From assembly GCA_012510495.1 (NCBI GenBank), contig JAAZHX010000266.1, positions 1 to 64,000 of the forward strand: a stretch of DNA of 64,000 nt. Reading direction: 5' to 3'. Of this stretch, positions 18,512-28,938 are shown one piece after another; position 1 is the stretch's first letter, and the number at the start of each line of letters is the position of its first letter. The DNA is from Smithella sp. Its GTDB lineage: Bacteria > Desulfobacterota > Syntrophia > Syntrophales > Smithellaceae. A model generated the notes under the pieces. The model had not been told where the DNA came from. It was given only the letters and a program-made list of their open reading frames with translations, and searched no databases. The translations under genes and the position numbers were made by a program.

Positions 18512-19290
18512 GATTTTCCCTCCCGCAGCATATCCCGAACGGCTTCCGGAGCAGCAGACCTCTCTCTCGCTTTCAGCTTGAAAGAATTTAAAACGGGATG
18601 CTGGACGGTTCGATACGTATAGTTGACGGCAAAAACCATCCCGACAAACGCCCCGAGTGGATTTTTCCTCATGGGAAAAAGGTCTTCCAGTGACGGCAAC
18701 AGGGCATGCGCCGGGCCGGGAAGACACATCACGGATCCCCATTGAATTTGAGCACCCGACATAGTTTTACGGATCAGGCGCTGCATTTCTCCTATAGAAA
18801 AAAAGCGCGCCTCCGACGCGGCGGAAAAACCGAAAAACTTCCGCATGGCCTGTTCTGTTCCGGCCAGGGAATGCCGGTTGAAAAAACCGACAAAAACTCG
18901 ATTGCGGCTGACCCGGATCGCTTCCGCAAGGGCTCTTTGCGGATTTGCTGAGCCCTGCAGGCCGCCCATTACCGTGACCATGTCGAATTCGTTGTCGGAA
19001 AAAGGAATATCGGCGGCATTTCCCAAAACCAGTTCACACGAGGCGCCAAGCTTCCTCCGGGCAGCTTCCAGAGCGGCCTGCGACGGGTCCATTCCCGTCA
19101 GAAGACATTTTTTCCGTTCGAACAGACGCAGATAATTTCCACTGCCGCAGCCCACGTCCAGAACGGACTCCCCGGCGACGGGAGAAACCAGGTCCAGGAT
19201 CAATTTTTCCTGCAGTACATACAGGCGGCGACCCTGGCGGGTTTGCAGCCAGTTATCCCCTGGCCCGGCCTGAAGCGGATCGAAAAACAT
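18508..19290 (-). CDS. class I SAM-dependent methyltransferase
   Basis: A 260-residue methyltransferase. The SAM-binding fold is clear: VLDVGCGSGNYL (motif I, about 42-53), an acidic residue in TGMDPSQ (about 65), NAADIPFSDNEFDMVTVMGG (motifs II/III, about 90-110). The C-terminal half is unlike UbiE or the small-molecule families I can name. It lies 25 bases after moaA and overlaps the AmrS-like gene by ATGA, so it probably works with that radical SAM enzyme or on its product. Substrate unknown. Confidence 0.82.
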   Translation of the reverse strand: MFFDPLQAGPGDNWLQTRQGRRLYVLQEKLILDLVSPVAGESVLDVGCGSGNYLRLFERKKCLLTGMDPSQAALEAARRKLGASCELVLGNAADIPFSDNEFDMVTVMGGLQGSANPQRALAEAIRVSRNRVFVGFFNRHSLAGTEQAMRKFFGFSAASEARFFSIGEMQRLIRKTMSGAQIQWGSVMCLPGPAHALLPSLEDLFPMRKNPLGAFVGMVFAVNYTYRTVQHPVLNSFKLKARERSAAPEAVRDMLREGKS

Positions 19291-19315
19291 GGATCACCAC
19301 CCCTTTGGAAAGAGT

Positions 19316-20308
19316 TCAGCCTCCGATGTCCGACATGTCCCGGTGGCATTTTTTCAGGTGTTTGTCCGTGCAGTCCAGGTCGTGCTTTTCGGGTTTGAGC
19401 CGGACGGCCCGGCGGATCAGTTCGTCCAGTTCGCCGTCGTTGCAGTTTCGGCGAAGCGCCGCTTTTAAATCGACTTCCTCATCCTTGAGCAGGCAGGCGC
19501 GCAGTTTGCCGTCCGCCATCAGACGCAGGCGGTTGCAGGTCGCGCAAAAATGGTCGCTGACCGGGTCGATAAACCCGATTTCTCCCAGCCCGTCCGGCAG
19601 TGTAAAGACTCTGGCCGGACCGTCCGACTTGCGTTTCCTGGCCGCGAGAGGGATAAGCCGGAAGTGACGGCCGATGATTTCCTGCAGGTGACGGTTCGGT
19701 AAAAAATCCGCCGGGTAGCCGGTATCGACCTCGCTTACCGGCATGATTTCGATAAAACGAACCTGAAAAGGTCTGGTCAGCGCCAATTTCGCAAAATCCA
19801 GCGCCTCGTTGTCGTTGAATCCCCTGACGATGACGGTGTTTATTTTGATGGGGGAAAAACCCGCTTTCTCCGCCGCGGCTATCCCGCGAAACACATCGTC
19901 CAGGTTTCCGCCCCGCGTGATTTGAGCGTATTTGTCCCGGTCCAGGGAATCCAGGCTGATGTTGATCCGGGTGATGCCGGCGTTGAAAATCCCTTCCGCG
20001 TACTTCGCGAGCAGGATGCCGTTGGTCGTCAGACTGATGTCCTCGAGGCCTTTTATTTTTTTTAAATCTGCAGCAAATTCAACAAAACCGCGCCGGACGA
20101 GCGGCTCGCCGCCGGTCAGCCGCACCTTGACAAATCCCATGGTCACCACCCGGGAGACCACGCGGAGAATCTCCTCGTACCGGAGAATATCGTCATGACC
20201 TTTCAGCGAAACCCCTTCCATGGGGCGGCAATACAGGCAGCGCAGATTACAGCGATCGGTGATGGAAATCCGAAGATAATTGATGTCCCGATTGTATGCA
20301 TCCCGCAT
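19316..20308 (-). CDS. moaA: GTP 3',8-cyclase MoaA
   Basis: A 330-residue radical SAM enzyme of molybdenum/tungsten cofactor synthesis that rearranges GTP to 3',8-cyclo-7,8-dihydro-GTP for MoaC. Seen are the N-terminal RISITDRCNLRCLYCRP (CxxxCxxC cluster), RLTGGEPLVR, TTNGILLA, NTVIVRGFND, and the C-terminal second cluster site CATCNRLRLMADGKLRACL. The usual C-terminal GG is also present (SDIGG). It leads a three-gene run with the methyltransferase and AmrS-like gene. Confidence 0.95.
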   Translation of the reverse strand: MRDAYNRDINYLRISITDRCNLRCLYCRPMEGVSLKGHDDILRYEEILRVVSRVVTMGFVKVRLTGGEPLVRRGFVEFAADLKKIKGLEDISLTTNGILLAKYAEGIFNAGITRINISLDSLDRDKYAQITRGGNLDDVFRGIAAAEKAGFSPIKINTVIVRGFNDNEALDFAKLALTRPFQVRFIEIMPVSEVDTGYPADFLPNRHLQEIIGRHFRLIPLAARKRKSDGPARVFTLPDGLGEIGFIDPVSDHFCATCNRLRLMADGKLRACLLKDEEVDLKAALRRNCNDGELDELIRRAVRLKPEKHDLDCTDKHLKKCHRDMSDIGG

Positions 20309-20510
20309 GATATCAAACCAATGCTCCTTTAATTTTCCAGCCGTCGTTCAATAACACAAACCGCTTTACAAAACAACTTCAGCCTCACCCGGACGAATCC
20401 ATGAGGCGGCGTTTTCCCGCCGGAGAAACATCCGGCGCGGGCGCAAACGATCGGGCCGAATGGATTTTCCGTGCGGGCAACCCTTCACCTCAAATATACG
20501 AAACAAGTTC

Positions 20511-20539
20511 TTGACACGACGTTCTTTCTCGTCTAAACA
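20511..20539 (+). promoter_or_regulatory. sigma70-type promoter of greA
   Basis: TTGACA (20511-20516), 17-base spacer, TAAACA (20534-20539). The -35 is perfect and the -10 weak. The leader to the greA ATG would be about 70 bases. Confidence 0.5.
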
Positions 20540-20615
20540 AAAATTAAATGCGTTTCCTGCCTGTCATCGAGCCGTCGATTGCGTCAGCGCAAGGCAAAAT
20601 CATTCGGAGCCGTTC

Positions 20616-21086
20616 ATGGACAAAATTCCGATCACGAAAGAGGGTTTTGACAAATTGAAGAAGGAACTGGAGACGGTGAAAAACGTTTTCATTCCGGCAA
20701 ACATCCGGGACATAGAAGTTGCCCGGGCGCACGGCGATCTTTCGGAAAACGCGGAGTACGCGGCAGCCAAAGAGCGGCAATCCTATCTGCACGGCAAGCT
20801 TCAGGAGCTGGAAAATAATCTGGCTTCCTGCAACATCATCGTCCTGAAAGATATCCCGAGCGATCGGGTGGTTTTCGGCTGCTTTGTTACCATCGCTGAC
20901 AGTAAGAGGGAAGAGATCAAATACCAGCTGGTCGGCCCTTTTGAATCGGATATCAGCCAAAACAAAATATCCGTCACCTCACCCATCGGCAGGGCGCTGG
21001 TCGGAAAAAGCATCGACGCCGAAATTTCCGTCAACACCCCCGGCGGAACCCGCAATTTTCAGATCACCGGCATTTCGGCCGAATAG
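20616..21086 (+). CDS. greA: transcription elongation factor GreA
   Basis: A 156-residue protein that rescues backtracked RNA polymerase by stimulating transcript cleavage. The N-terminal coiled-coil hairpin carries the acidic tip ARAHGDLSENAEYAAAKERQ (about 36-55) with the essential Asp/Glu pair, and the C-terminal FKBP-like domain has ISVTSPIGRALVGKSIDAEI. ATG at 20616 starts the conserved MDKIPITKEGFDKLKKEL; the longer open frame upstream has no family similarity. It is followed at once by a strong terminator shared with the ATP synthase operon. Confidence 0.95.
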   Translation: MDKIPITKEGFDKLKKELETVKNVFIPANIRDIEVARAHGDLSENAEYAAAKERQSYLHGKLQELENNLASCNIIVLKDIPSDRVVFGCFVTIADSKREEIKYQLVGPFESDISQNKISVTSPIGRALVGKSIDAEISVNTPGGTRNFQITGISAE

Positions 21087-21103
21087 CCCGCTTTCGGGAA
21101 AAT

Positions 21104-21140
21104 AAAAAAGGCAGCTTCGTTTCGGAAAGCTGCCTTTTTC
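21104..21140. terminator. bidirectional intrinsic terminator between greA and atpC
   Basis: Stem aaaaaggcagctt paired with aagctgccttttt, 9-base loop, with T-runs on both strands. It serves greA (+) and the convergent ATP synthase operon (-). Confidence 0.9.
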
Positions 21141-21156
21141 GTCTATAGGGGGCGGA

Positions 21157-21573
21157 TTAGCTTTGTGAGAGTTTCTCCGCAACACTGATCCTGTTGACCG
21201 CCCGAAGAAGAGCCAGACGCATTTTTTCATAATCGCTGTGCTCTTTGGCTAATTGGGACAGGGTGGTTTCCGCTTTTTCTTTTGCCTTGAGAGCCCGGTC
21301 CTTGTCGATGGCGTCGGCTCTTTCCGCCGTCTCGATCAGGACGGTGACCTTGCTGCCCGTCACCTCGGCGAAACCGGTGTTAACGGCGTAATGCGTTCTC
21401 TTGCCGTCGTTGATGTAATAAAGCTCTCCGATGTCCACGGACGTCAGGAAGGGCTCATGGCCTCTTAAAACGCCGAACTCCCCTTCCGTGCCCGGAATCG
21501 TCACTTCATCCACTTTTCCGGAAAAAACCATCTTCTCCGGTGTTACCATTTCCAGCATTAATTCATCCGACAT
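21157..21573 (-). CDS. atpC: ATP synthase F1 epsilon subunit
   Basis: A 138-residue F1 subunit that couples rotor and catalytic head and can inhibit ATP hydrolysis. The N-terminal beta-sandwich ([44 protein letters not shown]) and the C-terminal helical hairpin are both present. Last gene of the operon, 15 bases after atpD. Confidence 0.95.
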   Translation of the reverse strand: MSDELMLEMVTPEKMVFSGKVDEVTIPGTEGEFGVLRGHEPFLTSVDIGELYYINDGKRTHYAVNTGFAEVTGSKVTVLIETAERADAIDKDRALKAKEKAETTLSQLAKEHSDYEKMRLALLRAVNRISVAEKLSQS

Positions 21574-21588
21574 GGAAATCCTCGTTCA

Positions 21589-23031
<1,443 letters not shown>

Positions 23032-23056
23032 TTACGCGCGAGGTGCCGCCGCAAAA

Positions 23057-23935
23057 TCAACCCTTGGCCAAAGCCTCCGTGCCGCCTACAATATCCATCA
23101 GCTCCGCCGTAATCGCCGCCTGTCTGGCTTTATTCATCTTCAACGTCAATGAGCTGATCAGTTCTTCGCAATTGCTGGTCGCATTATCCATGGCGGCCAT
23201 CCGCGCGCCGTTTTCACCGGCGGATGTCTCCAGCAGCGCCCGGTAAACCAGAACGTGGACATACATCGGCAACAATTTGTGCAAGAGCACCTCATCCGAC
23301 GGCTCGTAAACATAATCCAGCCGCGTATCCGTTTCCAGGTCCGCGTCCGGGCTGCCGATGGAAGGAAGGGGAAACAGGCGGACAACGGTCGGCCGCTGGA
23401 CGGAAACATTCACAAACTGATTGTAGATCAGATACAGCTCGTCATATTCGGCCTTGATGAAAGGTTCGATGACTTCATCGGCGATCGCCACGGCGAGCGT
23501 CATGTCGAATTTGCTCAGACAGTCCACCTTGTACGCCAGGATATTGGCCTTTTTTCGGAAAAAGTCTCTGCCCTTCCGGCCGACGTTGATCAGGGCCACG
23601 TCCCTGCTCTCATAGGCCTTGTCCCGTAAAAATCGTTCCGTGGCCTTGATCAGATTCGTATTGAATCCTCCGCAAAGCCCCCGGTCGGACGTCATGCAGA
23701 TCACTTGAACTTTTCGGGGGTCCCGTACTGCCAGGAGCGGATGCGTGGAGGCGTCCACCCGCAAAGCCAGGCTGTTGAGAACATCCATGAATTTTCCGGC
23801 GTAGGGCCGGAAATTGTCCATTTTCAATTGCGCTGATTTGAATTTGGACGCGGCCACCATGTTCATGGCCCGTGTAATCTGCTTCGTTTTCTGAACGGCA
23901 GTTACTTTTCTTTTAATATCTTTTAGCGAGGGCAC
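23057..23935 (-). CDS. atpG: ATP synthase F1 gamma subunit
   Basis: A 292-residue central rotor stalk. It starts with the conserved long N-terminal helix (MPSLKDIKRKVTAVQKTKQITRAMNMVAASK) and ends with ATSNCEELISSLTLKMNKARQAAIT, the two coiled-coil helices that turn inside alpha3beta3. The middle carries TSDRGLCGGFN. Start codon GTG at 23935 with GAGGAG upstream. Confidence 0.96.
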   Translation of the reverse strand: MPSLKDIKRKVTAVQKTKQITRAMNMVAASKFKSAQLKMDNFRPYAGKFMDVLNSLALRVDASTHPLLAVRDPRKVQVICMTSDRGLCGGFNTNLIKATERFLRDKAYESRDVALINVGRKGRDFFRKKANILAYKVDCLSKFDMTLAVAIADEVIEPFIKAEYDELYLIYNQFVNVSVQRPTVVRLFPLPSIGSPDADLETDTRLDYVYEPSDEVLLHKLLPMYVHVLVYRALLETSAGENGARMAAMDNATSNCEELISSLTLKMNKARQAAITAELMDIVGGTEALAKG

Positions 23936-24011
23936 TGAAAACTCCTCTCAACCTGAATTGATTTTCCACTCCGCGGAGATCCCCTTTTGAGAATCGCGCA
24001 CGGATCAAAAA

Positions 24012-25526
24012 TTATTCCGCCACGAAAACCGATTCGAAAGCCGTCAGCATGTCTTTCATTTTCTTTTCCAGGTCCGCGGAAATGATCTGTTTTTCATCGA
24101 TTTCCTTCAGGATATCCTGATGTTTGCTTTTCACATAACTGAGCAGCTGCTGTTCATAAACGAGGACCTTTTCCACATCCACCTTGTCGATGAAACCGCG
24201 GCTTCCGGCAAACAGCACCACCACTTCCTCGCCCAGAGACATCGGCTGGAACTGGGGCTGTTTCAGCAATTCCACCAGACGAACGCCGCGATCCAGCTGC
24301 GCCTGGGTCGATTTGTCCAGATCGGAGCCAAACTGGGCAAAGGCCGCCAGTTCCCGATACTGGGCCAGATCGAGTTTCAGGGTACCGGCGACCTGCTTCA
24401 TCGCCTTCACCTGGGCCGCGCCGCCGACGCGGGACACGGACAAACCGACGTTGATGGCCGGACGGATTCCGGAGAAGAACAAGCTGGGTTCCAGGTACAC
24501 CTGGCCGTCGGTAATGGAAATCACGTTGGTCGGAATGTAGGCCGACACGTCGCCGGCCTGCGTTTCAATGATGGGCAAAGCCGTGAGAGATCCGCCGCCC
24601 ATTTCCTTGCTCACGCGGGCGGCCCGCTCCAGGAGACGCGAGTGGTTGTAGAAAATGTCGCCGGGGAAGGCTTCCCGTCCGGGCGGACGGCGAAGCAGCA
24701 ATGAAATCTGACGATAGGCCACGGCCTGTTTGGACAGGTCATCGTAAATGATCAACGCGTCCTGGCCGCGGTCGCGGAAGTACTCGCCGATGCTGCAGCC
24801 GGCATACGCCGCAATGTACTGAAGGGTTGCCGGGTCGGAAGCGCAGCCGGCGACCACGCAGGTATAAGCCATGGCGTCATGCTGTTTGAGCCTTTCCACG
24901 ACCTGCGCCACGGTGGATTTTTTCTGGCCGATGGCGACATAAATGCATTTGACACCGGTGTCTTTCTGGCGGAGGATGGTATCCACGCAAATGGCCGTCT
25001 TGCCGATCTGGCGATCGCCGATGACCAGCTCGCGCTGGCCGCGTCCAATCGGGGTCATGGCATCGATGGCTTTGAGTCCTGTGTACATGGGCTCGTTGAC
25101 CGGCTGGCGCTGAATCACGCCGGGGGCGACCATCTCAATACGACGGAACTCCGATGATTCAATCGGGCCTTTGCCGTCCAGAGGAGTGCCGGTCGCGTCG
25201 ATCACACGGCCCAGCAACGCTTCGCCGACCGGAACCTGGGCAATCTTGCCGGTTCTTTTGACGATATCCCCTTCTTTGATGTGGGTTACTTCGCCGAGAA
25301 CAGCAACACCGACATTGTCCGTTTCGAGGTTGAGCACCATGCCCAGAATGCCGCCGGGGAACTCGAGCAGTTCCATGGCCATGGCGTTTTGCACACCGTA
25401 CACTCTCGCGATGCCGTCACCGACGGAAAGAACGGTTCCGGTTTCGCTTATATCCAGCTTTTTTTCATAGCTTTTGATCTGCTCAGAAATAATTTGACTG
25501 ATTTCTTCCGCCTTGATGGTTTCCAT
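24012..25526 (-). CDS. atpA: ATP synthase F1 alpha subunit
   Basis: A 504-residue non-catalytic nucleotide-binding subunit. P-loop [15 protein letters not shown] (about 169-183), where the usual Thr of GDRQTGKT is Ile; [34 protein letters not shown] and the arginine-finger region SISRVGG-like [13 protein letters not shown] are intact. N-terminal beta-barrel and C-terminal helical domain are full length. Confidence 0.98.
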   Translation of the reverse strand: METIKAEEISQIISEQIKSYEKKLDISETGTVLSVGDGIARVYGVQNAMAMELLEFPGGILGMVLNLETDNVGVAVLGEVTHIKEGDIVKRTGKIAQVPVGEALLGRVIDATGTPLDGKGPIESSEFRRIEMVAPGVIQRQPVNEPMYTGLKAIDAMTPIGRGQRELVIGDRQIGKTAICVDTILRQKDTGVKCIYVAIGQKKSTVAQVVERLKQHDAMAYTCVVAGCASDPATLQYIAAYAGCSIGEYFRDRGQDALIIYDDLSKQAVAYRQISLLLRRPPGREAFPGDIFYNHSRLLERAARVSKEMGGGSLTALPIIETQAGDVSAYIPTNVISITDGQVYLEPSLFFSGIRPAINVGLSVSRVGGAAQVKAMKQVAGTLKLDLAQYRELAAFAQFGSDLDKSTQAQLDRGVRLVELLKQPQFQPMSLGEEVVVLFAGSRGFIDKVDVEKVLVYEQQLLSYVKSKHQDILKEIDEKQIISADLEKKMKDMLTAFESVFVAE

Positions 25527-25529
25527 GCT

Positions 25530-26072
25530 CTATCTTGCCTCCCCTAAGAGATTCCTCATATTGTTCAATTGGTTTTTGATGCTGCCGTCATACAACGTAT
25601 CACCAACACCAATAACTATGCCGCCCATCAGATCCTTGTCGTCCTCTACCGTAACTTCAACCGACCGGCCGGTCATTTTTTTCAGGCCGGACGTGATGTA
25701 GCTCTGCATTTCCCCGGACAGTGGAAACGCCGTCTTCACGATAACCCTCACCGTCTGAAGCGTTTCATCCATCAACTGCCGGTAGCAGGTTTCGATGTCC
25801 GGAAGAACGTCGATCCTTTTCTTATCGATCAGCAATTTCAGGAAATTAATCGTCATGGGGGAAAGCGACAGCTTGTCGATGATGCTCTCCAGCACTTTTT
25901 TCTTACTTTCCTGCTCAAAGATCGGGTTGGCCAGAAAGCCCCCCAGATTCTTGTTTTGCGCGATGACGGAAGAGAACTGATGCAGCTCGTTGTAGTAGAG
26001 CTCCAGCTTGTTTTCTTCTCCGGCAATGTCAAAAAAAGCGCGAGCGTATCGTTTTGATATATTGCTGATCAA
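25530..26072 (-). CDS. atpH: ATP synthase F1 delta subunit
   Basis: A 180-residue stator subunit linking the b stalk to the top of alpha. It begins ISKRYARAFFDIAGE and ends with the conserved GGIVIGVGDTLYDGSIKNQL. The start appears to be TTG at 26072, overlapping the atpF stop as TTGA, so translation is coupled. atpA follows after 3 bases. Confidence 0.93.
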   Translation of the reverse strand: MISNISKRYARAFFDIAGEENKLELYYNELHQFSSVIAQNKNLGGFLANPIFEQESKKKVLESIIDKLSLSPMTINFLKLLIDKKRIDVLPDIETCYRQLMDETLQTVRVIVKTAFPLSGEMQSYITSGLKKMTGRSVEVTVEDDKDLMGGIVIGVGDTLYDGSIKNQLNNMRNLLGEAR

Positions 26073-26662
26073 TTTTTGTTCACCACCTTATCCATATATT
26101 CCCTGACCATGGCTTCATGATCCTGGGCCGTGATGCTCTTCTTTAAAATTTCTTCCGCCATCTGCACGGAAAGAGCAACGGCTTCCGTGCGAAGCTGCCC
26201 GGATGCTTTTTTCAATTCCTGCTCGATGCGCGCCTGGGCGTCTTCCTTCATCTTCTGGGCCACCCTGTGCGCGTCTTCGATGATTTGTTGCTTTTCGACC
26301 ACTCCCTGCGCCTTGATCATCTCAAAAATACCGTCGATTTCCTGGGACGCCTTGTCGATTTTCTCTGCATACTCCCGGTACTGCTTTTCCGCCTCCGCTT
26401 TTTGAACGGTAGCGTTCTCCAGAGACTCCTTGATTTCCTGGCGGCGGCCGACAAAGAAACCTTTGATTTTCGACCCCAGCAAATACACCAGAAATCCAAT
26501 AATCAGGGCAGCATTCAGGGTTTTCCAGGCGAAGTCTTTCCACTGCGAGCCGTGCCCCTCGCCGCCTTCACCGCCGGACGCAAACGCCAAGCCAACGGAA
26601 AGCAACAGGAACATCAGGGAAAGAAGGATTGGAAAATGGACCGGACGAAATGAAGATTTCAT
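26069..26662 (-). CDS. atpF: ATP synthase F0 b subunit
   Basis: A 197-residue stator stalk. Unlike the short form, it begins with a cleavable-looking signal segment (about residues 1-28, ending LAFASGG), then an acidic/glycine spacer, a transmembrane helix (about 48-65) and a long charged coiled coil. Such extended b subunits occur in Desulfobacterota. AAGGAGAG lies upstream of ATG at 26662. Pairs with b' encoded just before it. Confidence 0.93.
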   Translation of the reverse strand: MKSSFRPVHFPILLSLMFLLLSVGLAFASGGEGGEGHGSQWKDFAWKTLNAALIIGFLVYLLGSKIKGFFVGRRQEIKESLENATVQKAEAEKQYREYAEKIDKASQEIDGIFEMIKAQGVVEKQQIIEDAHRVAQKMKEDAQARIEQELKKASGQLRTEAVALSVQMAEEILKKSITAQDHEAMVREYMDKVVNKN

Positions 26663-27093
26663 TGAACTCTCCTTCCCAGAACCTTTTCGGCAATTTCCAG
26701 CGAGAGTCTGCGGGACTGGCCTTCCAGGATCTGACGGGCGGACTGCATTTCCGCATCCATCTTCTTTTGAAACTCCTGGGTCATCAGCGGGATTTCACTG
26801 CGAACGGCGTCCACGATGCTTCTCGCCTCCGCCGCGCCTTCGCCGATGATTTCTTTTTTCAACTCCGAAGCGCTGGTCTTGGCCCGGCTGAGTTTTTCAT
26901 CGTATTCGGCGACTTTTTTATTCACGGAGTCATTGAAAAGCTTGATCTCGTTGTCCAGTTCTTCCAGCTGCTTTTTACGACGCTCGATGATGGACAAGAT
27001 AGGTTTGTAAAGAAGAAAATTGAGGATAAAAATCAAGGCTATGAATGTAGCCATCTGAACCAGGAGCGTATAATCGGGAATTACGGTAACCAC
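26659..27093 (-). CDS. atpF': ATP synthase F0 b' subunit
   Basis: A 144-residue second b-type stator subunit. It has one N-terminal transmembrane helix (about 10-28, MATFIALIFILNFLLYKPI) and a long coiled coil. Having b and b' together gives a heterodimeric stalk. First gene of this operon; it overlaps atpF by 4 bases. The a and c subunits of F0 are not in this window. Confidence 0.93.
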   Translation of the reverse strand: MVTVIPDYTLLVQMATFIALIFILNFLLYKPILSIIERRKKQLEELDNEIKLFNDSVNKKVAEYDEKLSRAKTSASELKKEIIGEGAAEARSIVDAVRSEIPLMTQEFQKKMDAEMQSARQILEGQSRRLSLEIAEKVLGRRVQ

Positions 27094-27387
27094 AGCTGAC
27101 CTCGTCTTTATTTTATCAAACCTTCCCGGCCCTCAACGAACGTTGATCAACGCAGGAAGATGCATTATAGTGGATCCGGCATTTCAAACAGCGTAATCTC
27201 TGGGAGTGATTTGCTTCAGACAACGTAAGGCTTTCATACAAGCCGGGCTTATGCTGAACCTAGCCACACCGCGAGGACGGAGGTTACTAATCACACCCGC
27301 ATAGGGTTTGTCAAGCTTTTTTATGACCGGCGGTCTAATTTCAGAGAATTAATGTTTAAACCAATGATTTTCATTGTTTGAGAATGA
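27094..27387 (-). promoter_or_regulatory. noncoding leader/promoter region of the ATP synthase operon
   Basis: 294 bases without a gene. On the minus strand a perfect TTGACA (27314-27309) lies upstream, but nothing close to TATAAT sits 16-18 bases after it. A separate TATAAT (27169-27164) lies about 70 bases before atpF' without a matching -35. Either could drive the operon; neither is convincing alone. The leader would be 70-190 bases. Confidence 0.35.
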
Positions 27388-27765
27388 TTATTCCCCCGCC
27401 AAAGTTATTCTTTTTTGCTCCTTCACCTCGCTCATATGCGATTGGCCGTCAAAAACCGCCCCTTCCTCCATAACAAAGACCGGCGCCCTTACATCGCCTG
27501 CCAGTTTGCCGGTGGAATGGATGTTGATTTTTTCTTTCACCTCGATATTGCCCTGAACTTCGCCGCCGATGAAAACGCTGCCGACTTCCATGTTGGCCTT
27601 TATCAGGGCGCCTTCTCCGACATCCACCGCTCCCTGTCCGAAAATTTCCCCCTGAAAATCACCGTCAATGCGAACATGACCGGTAAAAATCAGCTTTCCG
27701 ATAAATTCGGCGCCTTTGCCCAAAAAAGCTTTGGTGTCGTCAAGACATTTCTTTTTTTCCCACAT
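27388..27765 (-). CDS. bactofilin (polymer-forming cytoskeletal protein)
   Basis: A 125-residue DUF583 protein. The central region repeats a six-residue hydrophobic pattern (FIGKLIFTGHVRIDGDFQGEI, GALIKANMEVGSVFIGGEVQGNI) that folds as a right-handed beta-helix and polymerises without nucleotide. ATG at 27765 has AAGGAG 7 bases upstream; the longer frame to 28089 is antisense-like noise over rodA. It is the last gene of the mre/rod cluster, consistent with a role in localising cell-wall synthesis. Confidence 0.92.
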   Translation of the reverse strand: MWEKKKCLDDTKAFLGKGAEFIGKLIFTGHVRIDGDFQGEIFGQGAVDVGEGALIKANMEVGSVFIGGEVQGNIEVKEKINIHSTGKLAGDVRAPVFVMEEGAVFDGQSHMSEVKEQKRITLAGE

Positions 27766-27794
27766 ACCGCACTCCTTGTCGTTTTGAAATAAAA

Positions 27795-28910
27795 TCAGCG
27801 CTGCAAGGTGAACCTGCGCACACTCACATTCATCAGCAGTCCGATCGCCGCCATCAGGGAAACTGCCGCCGAACCGCCGTAGCTGATGAAAGGCAGCGGA
27901 ATGCCGACCACCGGCAGGACACCCAGCACCATTCCCATATTGATCAGCACCTGCCAGGCGATCAACGCGGTAATGCCGAACGCGAGGATCGTGCCCAATA
28001 AATCTTTCGAATGCAAGGCAATTTTTAACCCCCAGATGATCAGGGACGTAAAAATCACCATCAGCGCCAGGCCGCCCACAAATCCCCACTCTTCGGCAAA
28101 CACGGAGAAAACAAAATCCGTCTGCTGTTCGGGCAGAAATTTCAGCTGGGTCTGGGAGCCCTTCAAAAAGCCCTTACCCAGAAATCCCCCGGAGCCGATC
28201 GCGATCATGGACTGAATGATGTGGTACCCCGTTCCCAGCGGATCACTCTCAGGAGAAAGAAACGCCAGCAAACGGTTTTTCTGATAATCCCGTAAAACAT
28301 GCCAGACCAGGGGCAACACGATCAGAGCGCTCGCGGCGGCAATGGCGACGGATTTCCAGTTCATCCCGATAAAAAGAACGATGGAAGCGGAAACGATGAC
28401 GATCATCAGCGCCGTCCCCAAATCCGGCTGCTTCAAAATCAGGGCGCAGGGAAGCATCACGATCCCGAAGGGGACAAGCAATTCCCTCAACCGATACGGT
28501 TCGTGCGACTTGTGATCATCGAAATACCGGGCCAGCGCAATGATAATGCTGATTTTCATCAGCTCGGAAGGCTGGAATAAAAAGACACCGAACGAGATCC
28601 ACCGCTGAGCCCCGTTTGCCGTGTGGCCGAACAGGGCGACCGCAATGAGGAAGGCCATCGAAACAGCGTAAAGGCCGTACGCCGCCCGATTGATGTGGCG
28701 GTAGTCGATCAGAAAGGCAACCATCATGAACAACAGGCCGAAGAAAACCCATTGCATCTGCTTTAAATACAGCGGAGACGCACTTTCACCCAGGCTGAAC
28801 CCCGTGGAATAGATATTGACGACGCCGATGGCGCAGATCAACATCACCAGGGCAAACAGCGTACAGTCAAAATTCTGGAAGATGCGGCGGTCGTATTTGA
28901 AAAAAAACAT
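27795..28910 (-). CDS. rodA: rod-shape peptidoglycan glycosyltransferase RodA
   Basis: A 371-residue SEDS-family membrane protein that polymerises lipid II with PBP2. About ten hydrophobic segments are visible; conserved pieces include GANGAQRWI-like NGAQRWISFGVFLFQPSELMK, KQPDLGTALMI, FAEEWGFVGGLALM and GIPLPFISYGGSA. ATG at 28910 with GGGAGG 4 bases upstream starts at the first sensible residue before transmembrane segment 1. It follows mrdA by 28 bases. Confidence 0.94.
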   Translation of the reverse strand: MFFFKYDRRIFQNFDCTLFALVMLICAIGVVNIYSTGFSLGESASPLYLKQMQWVFFGLLFMMVAFLIDYRHINRAAYGLYAVSMAFLIAVALFGHTANGAQRWISFGVFLFQPSELMKISIIIALARYFDDHKSHEPYRLRELLVPFGIVMLPCALILKQPDLGTALMIVIVSASIVLFIGMNWKSVAIAAASALIVLPLVWHVLRDYQKNRLLAFLSPESDPLGTGYHIIQSMIAIGSGGFLGKGFLKGSQTQLKFLPEQQTDFVFSVFAEEWGFVGGLALMVIFTSLIIWGLKIALHSKDLLGTILAFGITALIAWQVLINMGMVLGVLPVVGIPLPFISYGGSAAVSLMAAIGLLMNVSVRRFTLQR

Positions 28911-28938
28911 AACGCCTCCCGGCCTGCTCCCATGGCCG

